Assembly: GCF_031885415.1 (NCBI RefSeq)
Contig: NZ_CP116871.1
Span: 3,534,001 to 3,598,000 of the forward strand
Direction of reading: 5' to 3'
DNA length: 64,000 bases
Origin: Microbacterium forte
Lineage (GTDB): Bacteria > Actinomycetota > Actinomycetes > Actinomycetales > Microbacteriaceae
Shown: positions 17,092-25,340 of the stretch, piece after piece
Position numbering within the stretch: position 1 is the stretch's first letter
How the letters are laid out: each line of letters begins with the position of its first letter
Position numbers and translations under genes: made by a program
Notes under the pieces: model-generated
What the model saw: the letters and a program-made list of their open reading frames with translations, nothing else
Databases searched by the model: none
What the model was told of the DNA's origin: nothing

Positions 17092-17130
17092 GTGGTGACG
17101 AGGGCGCGGTCAGCGCGCCTTCGTCACCAC
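17092..17130. terminator. Bidirectional terminator between Gfo A and the ROK gene
   Basis: A 17-bp stem with one G-U pair (17092-17108 with 17114-17130, arm GTGGTGACGAGGGCGCG) has a 5-nt loop. The ROK stop codon falls in the loop region, so one arm is coding. It separates convergent transcripts. Confidence 0.75.
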
Positions 17131-18306
17131 ATAGCGGTCGACGCTCGCGGGTGAGAGCACCTCGCGGGCGACCATGATCGCGGCCCCGAGCACGGCGGCC
17201 CTGTCGCCCGCCTGCGACTGCACGATGGCCAGATGCTGGGTCGCCAGCGGGATGGACCGTCTGTAGACGACCTCGCGCACCCCGGCGAGCAGGTGCTCGC
17301 CGGCCCTGGCGATGCTGCCGCCGAGCACGATGATCGACGGATTGAGCAGATTGACCACCGTCGCCAGGACCTCGCCCACATCGCGTCCCGCCTGCCGTGT
17401 CGCCTCGATGGCTGCGGCATTGCCGGAGCGCACCAGCTCGATCACATCGCCCGGGCTGTGCGCCTCGTGCCCCGCGTCGCGCAGCGCCGTCGCCAGGGCC
17501 GACCCGCTCGCGAGCGCCTCGAGGTCGCGCTCGTCGCCGGGCTCCCTGGTGGACCCGAGCACTCTCGGCACCTGGACATGCCCCATGTCGCCGGCTGAGC
17601 CCTGCGCGCCCCGTTGCAGCTGCCCGCCGGCGATGATGCCGGCTCCGATGCCGGTCGAGACCTTCACGAAGATCAGGTCGTCGACGTGCGGCCACATCGT
17701 CGCGTGCTCGCCGAGGGCGAGGATGTTCACGTCGTTGTCGACCAGCACCGGCACGTCGAACGTGCGCTGCACGTAGCCGGGGACGTCGAAGCGGTCCCAG
17801 CCGGGCATGATCGGAGGGTTGGTCGGCCGACCCGTCGAGTGCTCGACGGGCCCGGGCACGCCGATCCCGATGCCGAGCAGCGGGATGCCCACGGCCGCCG
17901 GAGTCTCGAGCAGGGTCGCCCCGTCGGCGAGGATCACGTCGAGCAGATTGTCCGGTCCGTCGGCGATGTCGATCGTGCGTGTGCGCGAATCGAGGATCAC
18001 GCCGGCGAGATCCGCGACGGCGATCGTGGCATGGGTGGCGCCGAGGTCGACGGCGAGCACGACTCCGGCGCGGGAATTGAAGGCCAGCCGCGCCGGCGGA
18101 CGCCCGCCGGTCGAGACGGCCTCGCCCGCCGGACGAAGGAGGTCCGCGGCGAGCAGTGCGTCGACGCGCAGCGCGACGGTCGACCGGGCGAGGCCGGTGA
18201 TGGCTGCGAGCTCGGCCTTGGTGCGAGCGGTGCCGTCGCGAAGGATCTGGAAGATCTCGCCGGCGCCGGGGTTCGCTGCCGCGGCGGTGCGGAGTGCGTC
18301 GACCAT
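17110..18306 (-). CDS. ROK family transcriptional repressor
   Basis: This 398-residue protein has an N-terminal winged HTH (about 15-70: GEIFQILRDGTARTKAELAAITGLARSTVALRVDALL) and a ROK/sugar-kinase-like domain beginning VVLAVDLGATHATIAVADLAG. The first ROK motif histidine is kept (GDMGHVQVPRVLG), but the usual zinc-binding CxCGxxGCxE is replaced by a cysteine-free stretch (GSTREPGDERDLEALASG). It should bind a sugar or sugar phosphate and release its operator. It lies between the two sugar operons, divergent from the Gfo B-ABC genes, and is their likely repressor. Confidence 0.88.
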   Translation of the reverse strand: MVDALRTAAAANPGAGEIFQILRDGTARTKAELAAITGLARSTVALRVDALLAADLLRPAGEAVSTGGRPPARLAFNSRAGVVLAVDLGATHATIAVADLAGVILDSRTRTIDIADGPDNLLDVILADGATLLETPAAVGIPLLGIGIGVPGPVEHSTGRPTNPPIMPGWDRFDVPGYVQRTFDVPVLVDNDVNILALGEHATMWPHVDDLIFVKVSTGIGAGIIAGGQLQRGAQGSAGDMGHVQVPRVLGSTREPGDERDLEALASGSALATALRDAGHEAHSPGDVIELVRSGNAAAIEATRQAGRDVGEVLATVVNLLNPSIIVLGGSIARAGEHLLAGVREVVYRRSIPLATQHLAIVQSQAGDRAAVLGAAIMVAREVLSPASVDRYVVTKAR

Positions 18307-18366
18307 TGCGTCAGTAAACCACAGACTTGGAACAGGGCTCGATCGACTTCCGATTCGTTACAAAGA

Positions 18367-18392
18367 ACTTTTGACAGAGGTCTAGCAAAAGT
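18367..18392. promoter_or_regulatory. Candidate ROK operator (inverted repeat)
   Basis: ACTTTTG (18367-18373) and CAAAAGT (18386-18392) form a perfect 7-bp inverted repeat with a 12-base spacer in the 113-base gap between the divergent ROK and Gfo B genes. The region is notably AT-rich for this genome. A TTGACA at 18371-18376 overlaps the left arm. Assignment to the ROK repressor is by position only. Confidence 0.5.
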
Positions 18393-18419
18393 CGGAGAGC
18401 CTGTGTCAGACTCACCCGC

Positions 18420-19529
18420 ATGACAACGGATGTCACTGACACCGGTCTCGGGACGATCCGAGCCGGCATCCTCGGCGGGGGATTCATGGCACGCGTGCAT
18501 CGCACCGCGGCCAGGGACGCGGGCGGCGAGCTCCGCGCCGTCGCCACCCGCTCCGCCTCGGGCGGACGACTGGCCGCAGATGAACTGGGTGCCGCGCGCG
18601 CCGAGATCGATGCCGCCGCGCTCCTCGACGCCGACGACATCGACGTCGTGCACATCTGCACCCCCAACGCCACACACGCCGCACTGGCACTCCGAGCGCT
18701 CGAATCCGGCAAGCACGTCGTCTGCGAGAAGCCCCTGGCCACGAACGCCGCAGACGCCCGCAGGCTCGCCGAGACCGCGGCGTCGCGAGGGCGGGTCGGC
18801 GCGGTTCCCTTCGTCTACCGCTACCACCCGATGGTGCGCGAGGCGCGTGCCCGCGTCGCCAGGGGAGACATCGGCGAGCTCCTCACGCTCGACTGCTCGT
18901 ATCTGCAGGACTGGATGCTGCATCCCACCGACGACGACTGGCGGGTGCGCTCGGCATCCGGTGGGTCGTCCCGGGCGTTCGCCGACATCGGTTCGCATCT
19001 GTGCGACCTCATCGAGTTCGTGATCGGCCAGCGCATCAGCGCGCTGAGCGCGCGCACCCGCAGGGTGTTCGACGAGCGAGCGGGCCAGGCGGTCGACACC
19101 GAGGACATCGTCGCGATCCTCGTCGAGACGGAGTCCGGTGCCCTCGGCACGCTGCTCATCTCGCAGATGGCGGCCGGACGCAAGAACGCTCTGACGCTCG
19201 AGCTGCACGGATCCAGGCAGACACTCCGCTTCGAGCAGGAGCGGCCCGAGGAACTGTGGATCGGCATGCGCGACGAGTCCCGACTGCTGCTGCGCGATCC
19301 CGCCACGGCCGCGCCCGACTCGGCCCGCCTGCAGCGGGTGCCCTCGGGGCACGCGATGGGCTACCAGGATGCCTTCAACGGCTTCATCGCCGACGTGTAC
19401 GCGGCGATCGGCGGTGCGAACCCCGAGGGGCTGCCGACGTTCGAAGACGGGTTCCGCTCGGCCGTGTTGACCGAGGCGGTCCTCGCCTCCGCGGCCGCTG
19501 ACGGACGATGGACGGAGGTGGCGGCATGA
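18420..19529 (+). CDS. Gfo/Idh/MocA family oxidoreductase B
   Basis: This 369-residue protein has a Rossmann start (IRAGILGGGFMARVHRTAA), a VVHICTPNATH strand, the EKP motif (HVVCEKPLATN) and a catalytic-lysine/histidine region further on (SSRAFADIGSHLCDLIEFV), as in MviM-type sugar dehydrogenases. It differs clearly from oxidoreductase A, so a second oxidation step or a different substrate is likely. Its stop overlaps the start of the ABC ATPase (ATGA), placing it first in the transporter operon. A CAGACT 7 bases before the ATG is a weak -10. Confidence 0.88.
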   Translation: MTTDVTDTGLGTIRAGILGGGFMARVHRTAARDAGGELRAVATRSASGGRLAADELGAARAEIDAAALLDADDIDVVHICTPNATHAALALRALESGKHVVCEKPLATNAADARRLAETAASRGRVGAVPFVYRYHPMVREARARVARGDIGELLTLDCSYLQDWMLHPTDDDWRVRSASGGSSRAFADIGSHLCDLIEFVIGQRISALSARTRRVFDERAGQAVDTEDIVAILVETESGALGTLLISQMAAGRKNALTLELHGSRQTLRFEQERPEELWIGMRDESRLLLRDPATAAPDSARLQRVPSGHAMGYQDAFNGFIADVYAAIGGANPEGLPTFEDGFRSAVLTEAVLASAAADGRWTEVAA

Positions 19530-21034
19530 CCGCGACGATCACCCAGCCGGTGCTCGAGGTGTCGGGCATCCGCAAGTCGTTCTTCGGCGTCGAGGTGCTG
19601 AAGGGCATCGACTTCGACGTGCGTCCGGGCGAGGTGCACGGCCTCGTCGGCGAGAACGGCGCAGGCAAGTCGACTCTCATGAAGATCATCGCCGGGGTGC
19701 AACCCGCCGACGACGGCGTCGTGCGGTACCGCGGCGGAGAGGTGCGGTACGCGCACCCTCGACAGGCGATGGACGACGGCATCGTGACCGTCTTCCAGGA
19801 GTTCACCCTGCTGCCCGAGCGCACGGTCGCGCAGAACGTCTACCTCGGACGCGAGCCGCGCCGTGCCGGGTTCGTGGATCAGAAGGCGATGGTCCGCCGC
19901 ACCGGCGAGCTGCTCGCCGATCTCGGTGTCTCGTTCATCGACCCCCAGGCGCGGGTCGGGTCGCTGACGGTCGCGGAGCAGCAGATCGTCGAGATCGTCA
20001 AGGCGCTCTCGTTCGAGGCGCAGGTCATCTCGATGGATGAGCCGACCGCCGCACTCAGCGATCGCGAGGTCGAGCTGCTCTACGCCATCATCCGTCGGCT
20101 CACCTCGCGCGGCGTGGCGGTGATCTACGTCTCGCACCGGCTGAAGGAGATCTTCGACCTGTGCGACCGCATCACGATCCTCAAGGACGGCGCTCTCGTG
20201 TCGACCGACGAGACGGGCGCGCTGACGACCGACGAGCTCGTGCGCCGCATGGTCGGCCGCTCGATCCAGTCGTACTACCCGGATGCCGTGGCGGGCACGG
20301 TCGTGGGGGAGCCGCGTCTCGAGCTCGACGGCTGCGGCAACGCCTTCGTCGACGGGGTGTCGCTGACCCTGCGCGCGGGGGAGATCGTCGGACTCGCGGG
20401 ACTCCAGGGCTCCGGGCGCACCGAACTGGTCGAAGGCGTCTTCGGGATCGACCCGTTCGTGCGGGGCTCGATGCGGGTCGACGGCTCACCCGCGCGCATC
20501 ACGAGCGCCAGGGCGGCAGTGCGCGCCGGGTTCGCGCTCGTCTCGGAGGACCGCAAGGCCCAGGGGCTCGCGCTGGGGCAGTCGGTGCTCGACAACGCCC
20601 TGCTCGTGACCCGCAGCGTCTTCGCTGCTCGCACCGCCTCGTCCAGGCGGGAGGTGCCCGGAGTGCTCAGCTCCCTGGAGATCAGCTCGAGGGGCGTCGA
20701 CCAGGAGGTGCGGTTCCTCTCCGGCGGCAACCAGCAGAAGGTCGTCCTCGCCAAGTGGCTGCTCACCCAGCCGCAGATCGTGCTCTTCGACGAGCCGACC
20801 CGCGGCATCGACGTCGGTGCGAAGTACGCCGTGTATCAGCTCATGCGCGAGCTGGCGGCTCAGGGCAAGGCGGTGCTGATGGTGTCGAGCGAGCTGCCCG
20901 AGGTGATCGGCATGAGCGATCGGATCCTCGTGATGCACGACGGCGAGCTCGTCGCCGAGCTGCCCGCAGGGTCGGCCGAGCATGAGATCCTCGGTGCGGC
21001 CACGGGCGCCACCATCGACGGAGGTGCACGATGA
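19526..21034 (+). CDS. Ribose-type sugar ABC transporter, tandem ATPase (RbsA/MglA-like)
   Basis: This 502-residue protein has two ABC cassettes. The first has a perfect Walker A (GENGAGKST, residues 42-50), signature LTVAEQQIVEIVKAL and Walker B ISMDEPTAAL. The second has the degenerate loop GLQGSGRTEL usual in RbsA/MglA, signature LSGGNQQKVVLAKWL and Walker B IVLFDEPTRGIDVG. It powers monosaccharide import with the two permeases downstream. The ATG at 19526 has GGAGG 7 bases upstream and overlaps the Gfo B stop. An in-frame ATG at 19508 lacks a ribosome site. Confidence 0.93.
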   Translation: MTATITQPVLEVSGIRKSFFGVEVLKGIDFDVRPGEVHGLVGENGAGKSTLMKIIAGVQPADDGVVRYRGGEVRYAHPRQAMDDGIVTVFQEFTLLPERTVAQNVYLGREPRRAGFVDQKAMVRRTGELLADLGVSFIDPQARVGSLTVAEQQIVEIVKALSFEAQVISMDEPTAALSDREVELLYAIIRRLTSRGVAVIYVSHRLKEIFDLCDRITILKDGALVSTDETGALTTDELVRRMVGRSIQSYYPDAVAGTVVGEPRLELDGCGNAFVDGVSLTLRAGEIVGLAGLQGSGRTELVEGVFGIDPFVRGSMRVDGSPARITSARAAVRAGFALVSEDRKAQGLALGQSVLDNALLVTRSVFAARTASSRREVPGVLSSLEISSRGVDQEVRFLSGGNQQKVVLAKWLLTQPQIVLFDEPTRGIDVGAKYAVYQLMRELAAQGKAVLMVSSELPEVIGMSDRILVMHDGELVAELPAGSAEHEILGAATGATIDGGAR

Positions 21035-22113
21035 AGCGGCTTCGGATCGACTCGACGGTCATCGTCCTCGGCATCCTGATCCTGACCCTCATCGTCGGCG
21101 CCATCCTCGTCGGCACCGTGGGGCGCAACTTCTTCAGCCCCGGGAACATCCGCGACATCCTCACCGGCATGAGCGTGCTCGGACTCGTCGCGATCGGCCA
21201 GACCCTGGTGGTGCTCGGAGCATCGCTCGATCTGTCGGTGACCTACGTCGTGAGTCTCTCGAGCCTGCTGGCTGCGACGATCATGAACGGGAACCCCTCG
21301 AACGTGCCGGCGGCCGTCGCCCTCACCCTGATCGTCTGCGCAGGCATCGGCCTGGTCAACGGCCTGATCGTCACCGTGCTCAAGGTCAACGGCTTCATCG
21401 CCACCCTCGGCGTGGGGCTCATTCTGCAGGGCATCCTCAACACCAACTTCGAGGGCTCGGCAGGCAGCGTGCCCTGGGAGTTCCAGCTCATCGGCGCCAC
21501 CGGCGTCGGGCCCGTTCCCGTCTCGACGATCATCATGATCGCGCTCGCCGTGCTCGTCTGGTTCCTGCTCAACCGCACCCGCACCGGCGCCCACCTCTAC
21601 GCGGTCGGCGGCGACCCGGAGATCGCCCGCCTGTCCGGGGTGCGCACCAAGCCGCCGCTGATCGCCGCGCACGTGCTGTGCTCGGTGTTCGCAGGGCTCG
21701 CCGGTCTGCTGCTCGCCAGCCGTCTCGGCGTCGGCAGCCCCACCGTCGGCCAGCAGGGCGGCTACGCGCTGCTGTCGATCGCCGCGGTCGTGCTCGGCGG
21801 CACGCTGCTGCTGGGCGGACGCGGCTCGATCTGGGGTGCGATCGGCGGCGTCGCGATCCTCGCGGTCGTCGACAACGTCATGAGCGTCATGCAGGTCAAC
21901 CCGTTCCTGAAGGACGTCGTCCGCGGCGTCGTGATCGTCGCCGCGGTGGCGGTCTACAGCCGGCGCTCGATCGTCAGCCGCCGCCCGCGCTTCGGAGCAG
22001 GCGGCACGAGAACCGGGGGAGACGACGCCGCGAAGGCGGCCGAGTCCGAGATGGCGGCCGCCGCATCGGAGCTCGCCGATACGAACCCCGTGGCGGAAGG
22101 AGGACGCGCATGA
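21031..22113 (+). CDS. Sugar ABC transporter permease 1 (RbsC-like)
   Basis: This 360-residue membrane protein of the BPD_transp_2 (ribose/xylose permease) family has about eight to ten helices. Conserved stretches include GMSVLGLVAIGQTLVVLGASLDLS, VNGLIVTVLKVNGFIATLG and VVLGGTLLLGGRGSIWG. A ~45-residue hydrophilic C-terminal extension (GGTRTGGDDAAKAAESEMAAA) is unusual for the family. It starts 4 bases inside the ATPase gene (ATGA). It probably pairs with permease 2 as a heterodimer. Confidence 0.92.
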   Translation: MKRLRIDSTVIVLGILILTLIVGAILVGTVGRNFFSPGNIRDILTGMSVLGLVAIGQTLVVLGASLDLSVTYVVSLSSLLAATIMNGNPSNVPAAVALTLIVCAGIGLVNGLIVTVLKVNGFIATLGVGLILQGILNTNFEGSAGSVPWEFQLIGATGVGPVPVSTIIMIALAVLVWFLLNRTRTGAHLYAVGGDPEIARLSGVRTKPPLIAAHVLCSVFAGLAGLLLASRLGVGSPTVGQQGGYALLSIAAVVLGGTLLLGGRGSIWGAIGGVAILAVVDNVMSVMQVNPFLKDVVRGVVIVAAVAVYSRRSIVSRRPRFGAGGTRTGGDDAAKAAESEMAAAASELADTNPVAEGGRA

Positions 22114-23168
22114 ACGCGCTGCGCACACTCGTGAGCCCTCGGGGCGCGGTGTTCCTGCTGCTCGTGATCCTGCTCGTGGCGGTCATGATCCTCAACCCGA
22201 GCTTCGCCGAGCCGGGCCAGGTCATGAGGTTCATCCAGCGCGTCGCCCCGATCGCGATCGTCGCCATCGGTCAGTACTTCGTCATCATCGCGGGCGAGTT
22301 CGACCTGTCGCAGGGCTCGCTGATCACGGCCCAGGTGATCATCGCCGGCAACCTCGTCGGGCAGGACGACTCGCGCACGATTCCCGTGCTGCTGCTCATG
22401 ATCGTCTTCGGAGTGGTCGTCGGACTCGTCAACGGGGTCATCACGACGCTGCTCAAGGTGCCCTCCTTCATCGTCACGCTCGGCATGATGCTCGCCCTTC
22501 TCGGCGGCGTCATGTGGTGGACGGGCGGAGCGGCCACGGGAAACCCGGCAGACAGCTTCCGCGAGATCGGCCGCGGCGGCATCCGCGATGTGCCGCTGCT
22601 CGAGTTCATCCCGTGGGCGGTGTTCATCCTCATCGGCTGGCTCGCCCTCGGCATCTGGATCACCAAGCGCCCGCTCGGCAAGCTGCTCATCGCGGTGGGC
22701 GACAACGCCACGGCGGTCGACTTCGCCGGTGCGCGCAGCGCCTGGGTCACCACCCGCGCCTTCGTGATCTCGTCACTGTCGGCGACGCTCTCGGCCGTGC
22801 TGCTCGTGGGATACGCCGGGGTGCACCCCTCGGTCGGCCGCGGCTACGAATTCGTCGCGATCACGGCCGTCGTCCTCGGTGGCGTCGTTCTGGGCGGCGG
22901 TCGAGGCTGGATCGTCGCGGCGGCTGCCGGTGCCTTCGCTCTCGAGGCCCTCTTCATGCTGCTGAACATCGCCGGTGTCCCGTCGACGCTGCGAGACGCC
23001 GTGCAGGGCATCATCATCATCGCCGCCGTCGCATACTCCGCCGTGGCCTTCCGCGCACGGCGCAAGCGAGGCCCGCAGACCTCTCTCGATCTCCCGACCG
23101 CAGAACCCGCACAGACCGCAGAACCCGCAACAACCAGCACCATCCACACAGAAACCAGAGGAGATTAG
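22110..23168 (+). CDS. Sugar ABC transporter permease 2 (RbsC-like)
   Basis: This 352-residue permease is of the same BPD_transp_2 family as the preceding gene but clearly divergent from it: APIAIVAIGQYFVIIAGEFDLSQGS, LVNGVITTLLKVPSFIVTLGMM, VVLGGVVLGGGRGWIV. It has a polar Thr/Pro-rich C-terminal tail (about residues 320-352). GGAAGGAGG precedes the ATG, which overlaps the permease 1 stop. Two unlike permeases with one tandem ATPase suggest a heterodimeric channel. Confidence 0.92.
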   Translation: MNALRTLVSPRGAVFLLLVILLVAVMILNPSFAEPGQVMRFIQRVAPIAIVAIGQYFVIIAGEFDLSQGSLITAQVIIAGNLVGQDDSRTIPVLLLMIVFGVVVGLVNGVITTLLKVPSFIVTLGMMLALLGGVMWWTGGAATGNPADSFREIGRGGIRDVPLLEFIPWAVFILIGWLALGIWITKRPLGKLLIAVGDNATAVDFAGARSAWVTTRAFVISSLSATLSAVLLVGYAGVHPSVGRGYEFVAITAVVLGGVVLGGGRGWIVAAAAGAFALEALFMLLNIAGVPSTLRDAVQGIIIIAAVAYSAVAFRARRKRGPQTSLDLPTAEPAQTAEPATTSTIHTETRGD

Positions 23169-23170
23169 CA

Positions 23171-24379
23171 ATGCGACGATCAATGAAGATCGCCACCGCA
23201 GGGGTGGCTCTCTTCGGCCTCATCGCGCTCGCCGGGTGTACGACAGACCCGTCCGTGGCGCCGGCGGAGTCGGAGAACCCGGAGGAGTCGGCGGAGACCA
23301 CCGAGTGGTTCGACCAGGAGCTCTTCGACAAGCAGATGGAGGAGCGGGGCGTCGAGCCCCAGGGCCCGGCGGACGAGCCGTACCTCCAGCACATCAACGC
23401 CGAGATGGTCGACACCTCGGAGTTCGCGAGCGAAGGGGCCAAGAAGGCGTGCTTCGCGAACGCCTCGATCTCGAACCCGTGGCGGCAGACGGGCTGGATC
23501 ACGATGAACGAGCAGCTGAAGTCTCTGCAGGAGGCCGGCGCGATCAGCGAGATGGAGACCCGCGACGCGCAGGACTCCGATGACACGCAGATCGCCGACA
23601 TCGACTACTTCATCTCGGAGGGCGACTGCGACGTCTTCCTCATCTCGCCCAACAGCACCGCGGCGATGACCCCGGCCGTCGAGCGGGCATGCGAGACCGG
23701 CAAGCCGGTGATCGTGTTCGACCGCGGCGTCGACACCGACTGCCCCGTCACGTTCATCCACCCGATCGGCGGATTCGCGTGGGGCATCGACACCGCCGAG
23801 TTCCTCATCGACAACCTCGAAGAGGGCGACAAGGTCGTGGCGCTCCGCATCCTCCCCGGCGTCGACGTGCTCGAGCACCGGTGGGCCGCGGCGGAGAAGC
23901 TCTTCGACGAGGCGGGTATCGAGGCGGTGGACTACTTCACAGGCGCGGACCCGGCAGAGATCAAGAGCATCATCAGCGACGAGCTCGCCAAGGGCGATGT
24001 CCAGGGCGTCTGGATGGATGCCGGTGACGGCGCTGTCGCCGCGATCGAGGCCTTCGAGGACGCCGGCGCCGATTACCCGGTGATGACCGGTGAAGACGAG
24101 ATGAGCTTCCTCCGCAAGTGGAAGGACACGGGTCTCACCGGTCTCGCACCGGTCTACTCGAACTTCCAGTGGCGCACGCCCCTGCTCGCCGCGCAGATGA
24201 TCTTCGCGGGTGAAGAGGTGCCGAAGGAGTGGGTGCTGCCGCAGAAGCCGATCACCGAGGGAGAGCTCGACGACTACCTCGCAGCCAACGAGGGCATGCC
24301 TGACGGGCACTACGCGAAGTTCGGCGGGGAGAACCTCCCCGGCTACCCGACGGTGTGGCAGGAACGTCAGATCCCGTAA
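23171..24379 (+). CDS. Sugar ABC transporter substrate-binding lipoprotein
   Basis: This 402-residue protein has a signal peptide and lipobox LIALAGC with the lipidated cysteine at residue 23. An acidic linker and a Peripla_BP_4 (RbsB-like) domain follow: ACFANASISNPWRQTGWITMNEQLKSLQEAG, DCDVFLISPNSTAAMTPAVERACETGKPVIVFDRGV, VQGVWMDAGDGAVAAIEAFEDAG. It captures the sugar outside the membrane and delivers it to the permeases. AGAGGAG lies 7 bases before the ATG. The ~60-residue acidic region between lipobox and domain is longer than in RbsB. Confidence 0.92.
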   Translation: MRRSMKIATAGVALFGLIALAGCTTDPSVAPAESENPEESAETTEWFDQELFDKQMEERGVEPQGPADEPYLQHINAEMVDTSEFASEGAKKACFANASISNPWRQTGWITMNEQLKSLQEAGAISEMETRDAQDSDDTQIADIDYFISEGDCDVFLISPNSTAAMTPAVERACETGKPVIVFDRGVDTDCPVTFIHPIGGFAWGIDTAEFLIDNLEEGDKVVALRILPGVDVLEHRWAAAEKLFDEAGIEAVDYFTGADPAEIKSIISDELAKGDVQGVWMDAGDGAVAAIEAFEDAGADYPVMTGEDEMSFLRKWKDTGLTGLAPVYSNFQWRTPLLAAQMIFAGEEVPKEWVLPQKPITEGELDDYLAANEGMPDGHYAKFGGENLPGYPTVWQERQIP

Positions 24380-24390
24380 CCCTCTGTGAT

Positions 24391-24435
24391 GCTCCCGCCC
24401 TTCCCTCCGCGTCCCGCGGGTGGGAGGGTGGGAGC
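24391..24435 (+). terminator. Large hairpin after the binding-protein gene (attenuator or mRNA-stabilising)
   Basis: A 21-bp imperfect stem (24391-24411 with 24415-24435; one mismatch and three G-U pairs) has a 3-nt loop. It begins 11 bases after the binding-protein stop and ends 26 bases before the next gene. No T-tract follows. Such hairpins often let the binding-protein mRNA outlast the rest of the operon. Confidence 0.6.
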
Positions 24436-24461
24436 ACTCGCGTCATCCCCGAAGGAGCAGG

Positions 24462-25313
24462 ATGCCTCGCACGATCGCCGTCAACACGTGGGTGTGGACG
24501 TCTCCGCTCACCGACGCGACGCTCGGACCGCTCGCGCGCAAGGCCGCCGACATGGGGTATCAGGCGCTCGAACTGCCGCTCGAGAGCATCGGGGACTGGG
24601 ATCCGGCGCGATCCCGCGACGTGCTCGACGATCTCGGCCTCGGCGCCATCGTCATCGGAGCCATGGGGCCGGGGCGCTCGCTGCTCGCGCAGGCGGGCGA
24701 CGTCGGCGCGACCCAGGACTACCTGCGAGCGTGCATCGCCGCAGCGGCGACGCTCGGCTCCGCCGTGGTCGCCGGCCCCTTCTACGCCCCCACGGGCGCG
24801 ACCTGGCGGATGTCGGCGGATGAACGCGCCCAGATGGTGCGGGAGCTGCGCGAGAACCTCGAACCGCTGGCGTCGGATGCCGCCGATGCCGGGGTCACCC
24901 TCGCCATCGAGCCGCTCAACCGCTATGAGACCAGCGTGCTCAACACCGTCGAGCAGAGCCTCGACGCGCTCGCGCCGCTGCTCGGTGCGGGCGTGGGGCT
25001 CGCTCTCGACACCTATCACCTGAACATCGAGGAGAAGAAGCCGACGCAGGCCATCCGTGCGGCGGGGTCGGCGATCGCCCACGTGCAGGTGTGCGGCAGC
25101 GATCGGGGAGCGGTCGGCGACGATCACACCGATTGGCCGGAGATCCTGCGAGCCCTCGACGACGCGGGGTATCGGGGTCCGCTCGGGCTCGAGAGCTTCA
25201 CGGGTGAGAACGCGACGATCGCGGTCGCCGCGTCCGTGTGGCGACCACTCGCGGAGAGTCAGGACGAACTCGCCGCACGCAGCATCCAGGCGCTGAGAGT
25301 GCTCGGCGCCTGA
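24462..25313 (+). CDS. Tagatose/psicose 3-epimerase-type TIM barrel (second of three)
   Basis: This 283-residue protein has the ketose 3-epimerase signature LAIEPLNRYETSVLNT, followed by LALDTYHLNIEEK, AHVQVCGSDRGAVGDDHTDW and GLESF. These give the metal and base residues E150, D183, H207 and E244 expected for D-tagatose or D-psicose 3-epimerase. It should epimerise or isomerise a ketose or a keto-sugar at C3. AAGGAG precedes the ATG by about 4 bases. It follows the transporter after a large hairpin and is probably part of the same operon at lower expression. Confidence 0.86.
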   Translation: MPRTIAVNTWVWTSPLTDATLGPLARKAADMGYQALELPLESIGDWDPARSRDVLDDLGLGAIVIGAMGPGRSLLAQAGDVGATQDYLRACIAAAATLGSAVVAGPFYAPTGATWRMSADERAQMVRELRENLEPLASDAADAGVTLAIEPLNRYETSVLNTVEQSLDALAPLLGAGVGLALDTYHLNIEEKKPTQAIRAAGSAIAHVQVCGSDRGAVGDDHTDWPEILRALDDAGYRGPLGLESFTGENATIAVAASVWRPLAESQDELAARSIQALRVLGA

Positions 25314-25340
25314 ACCGTCACGCGATACGAAGGAGTGTCC

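Noticed and set aside
18484..19353. Minus-strand frames opposite Gfo B, and an extension of the ROK reading frame
   Set aside because: Gfo B has Rossmann and EKP motifs; the ROK gene starts at 18306 and its divergent control region lies between.
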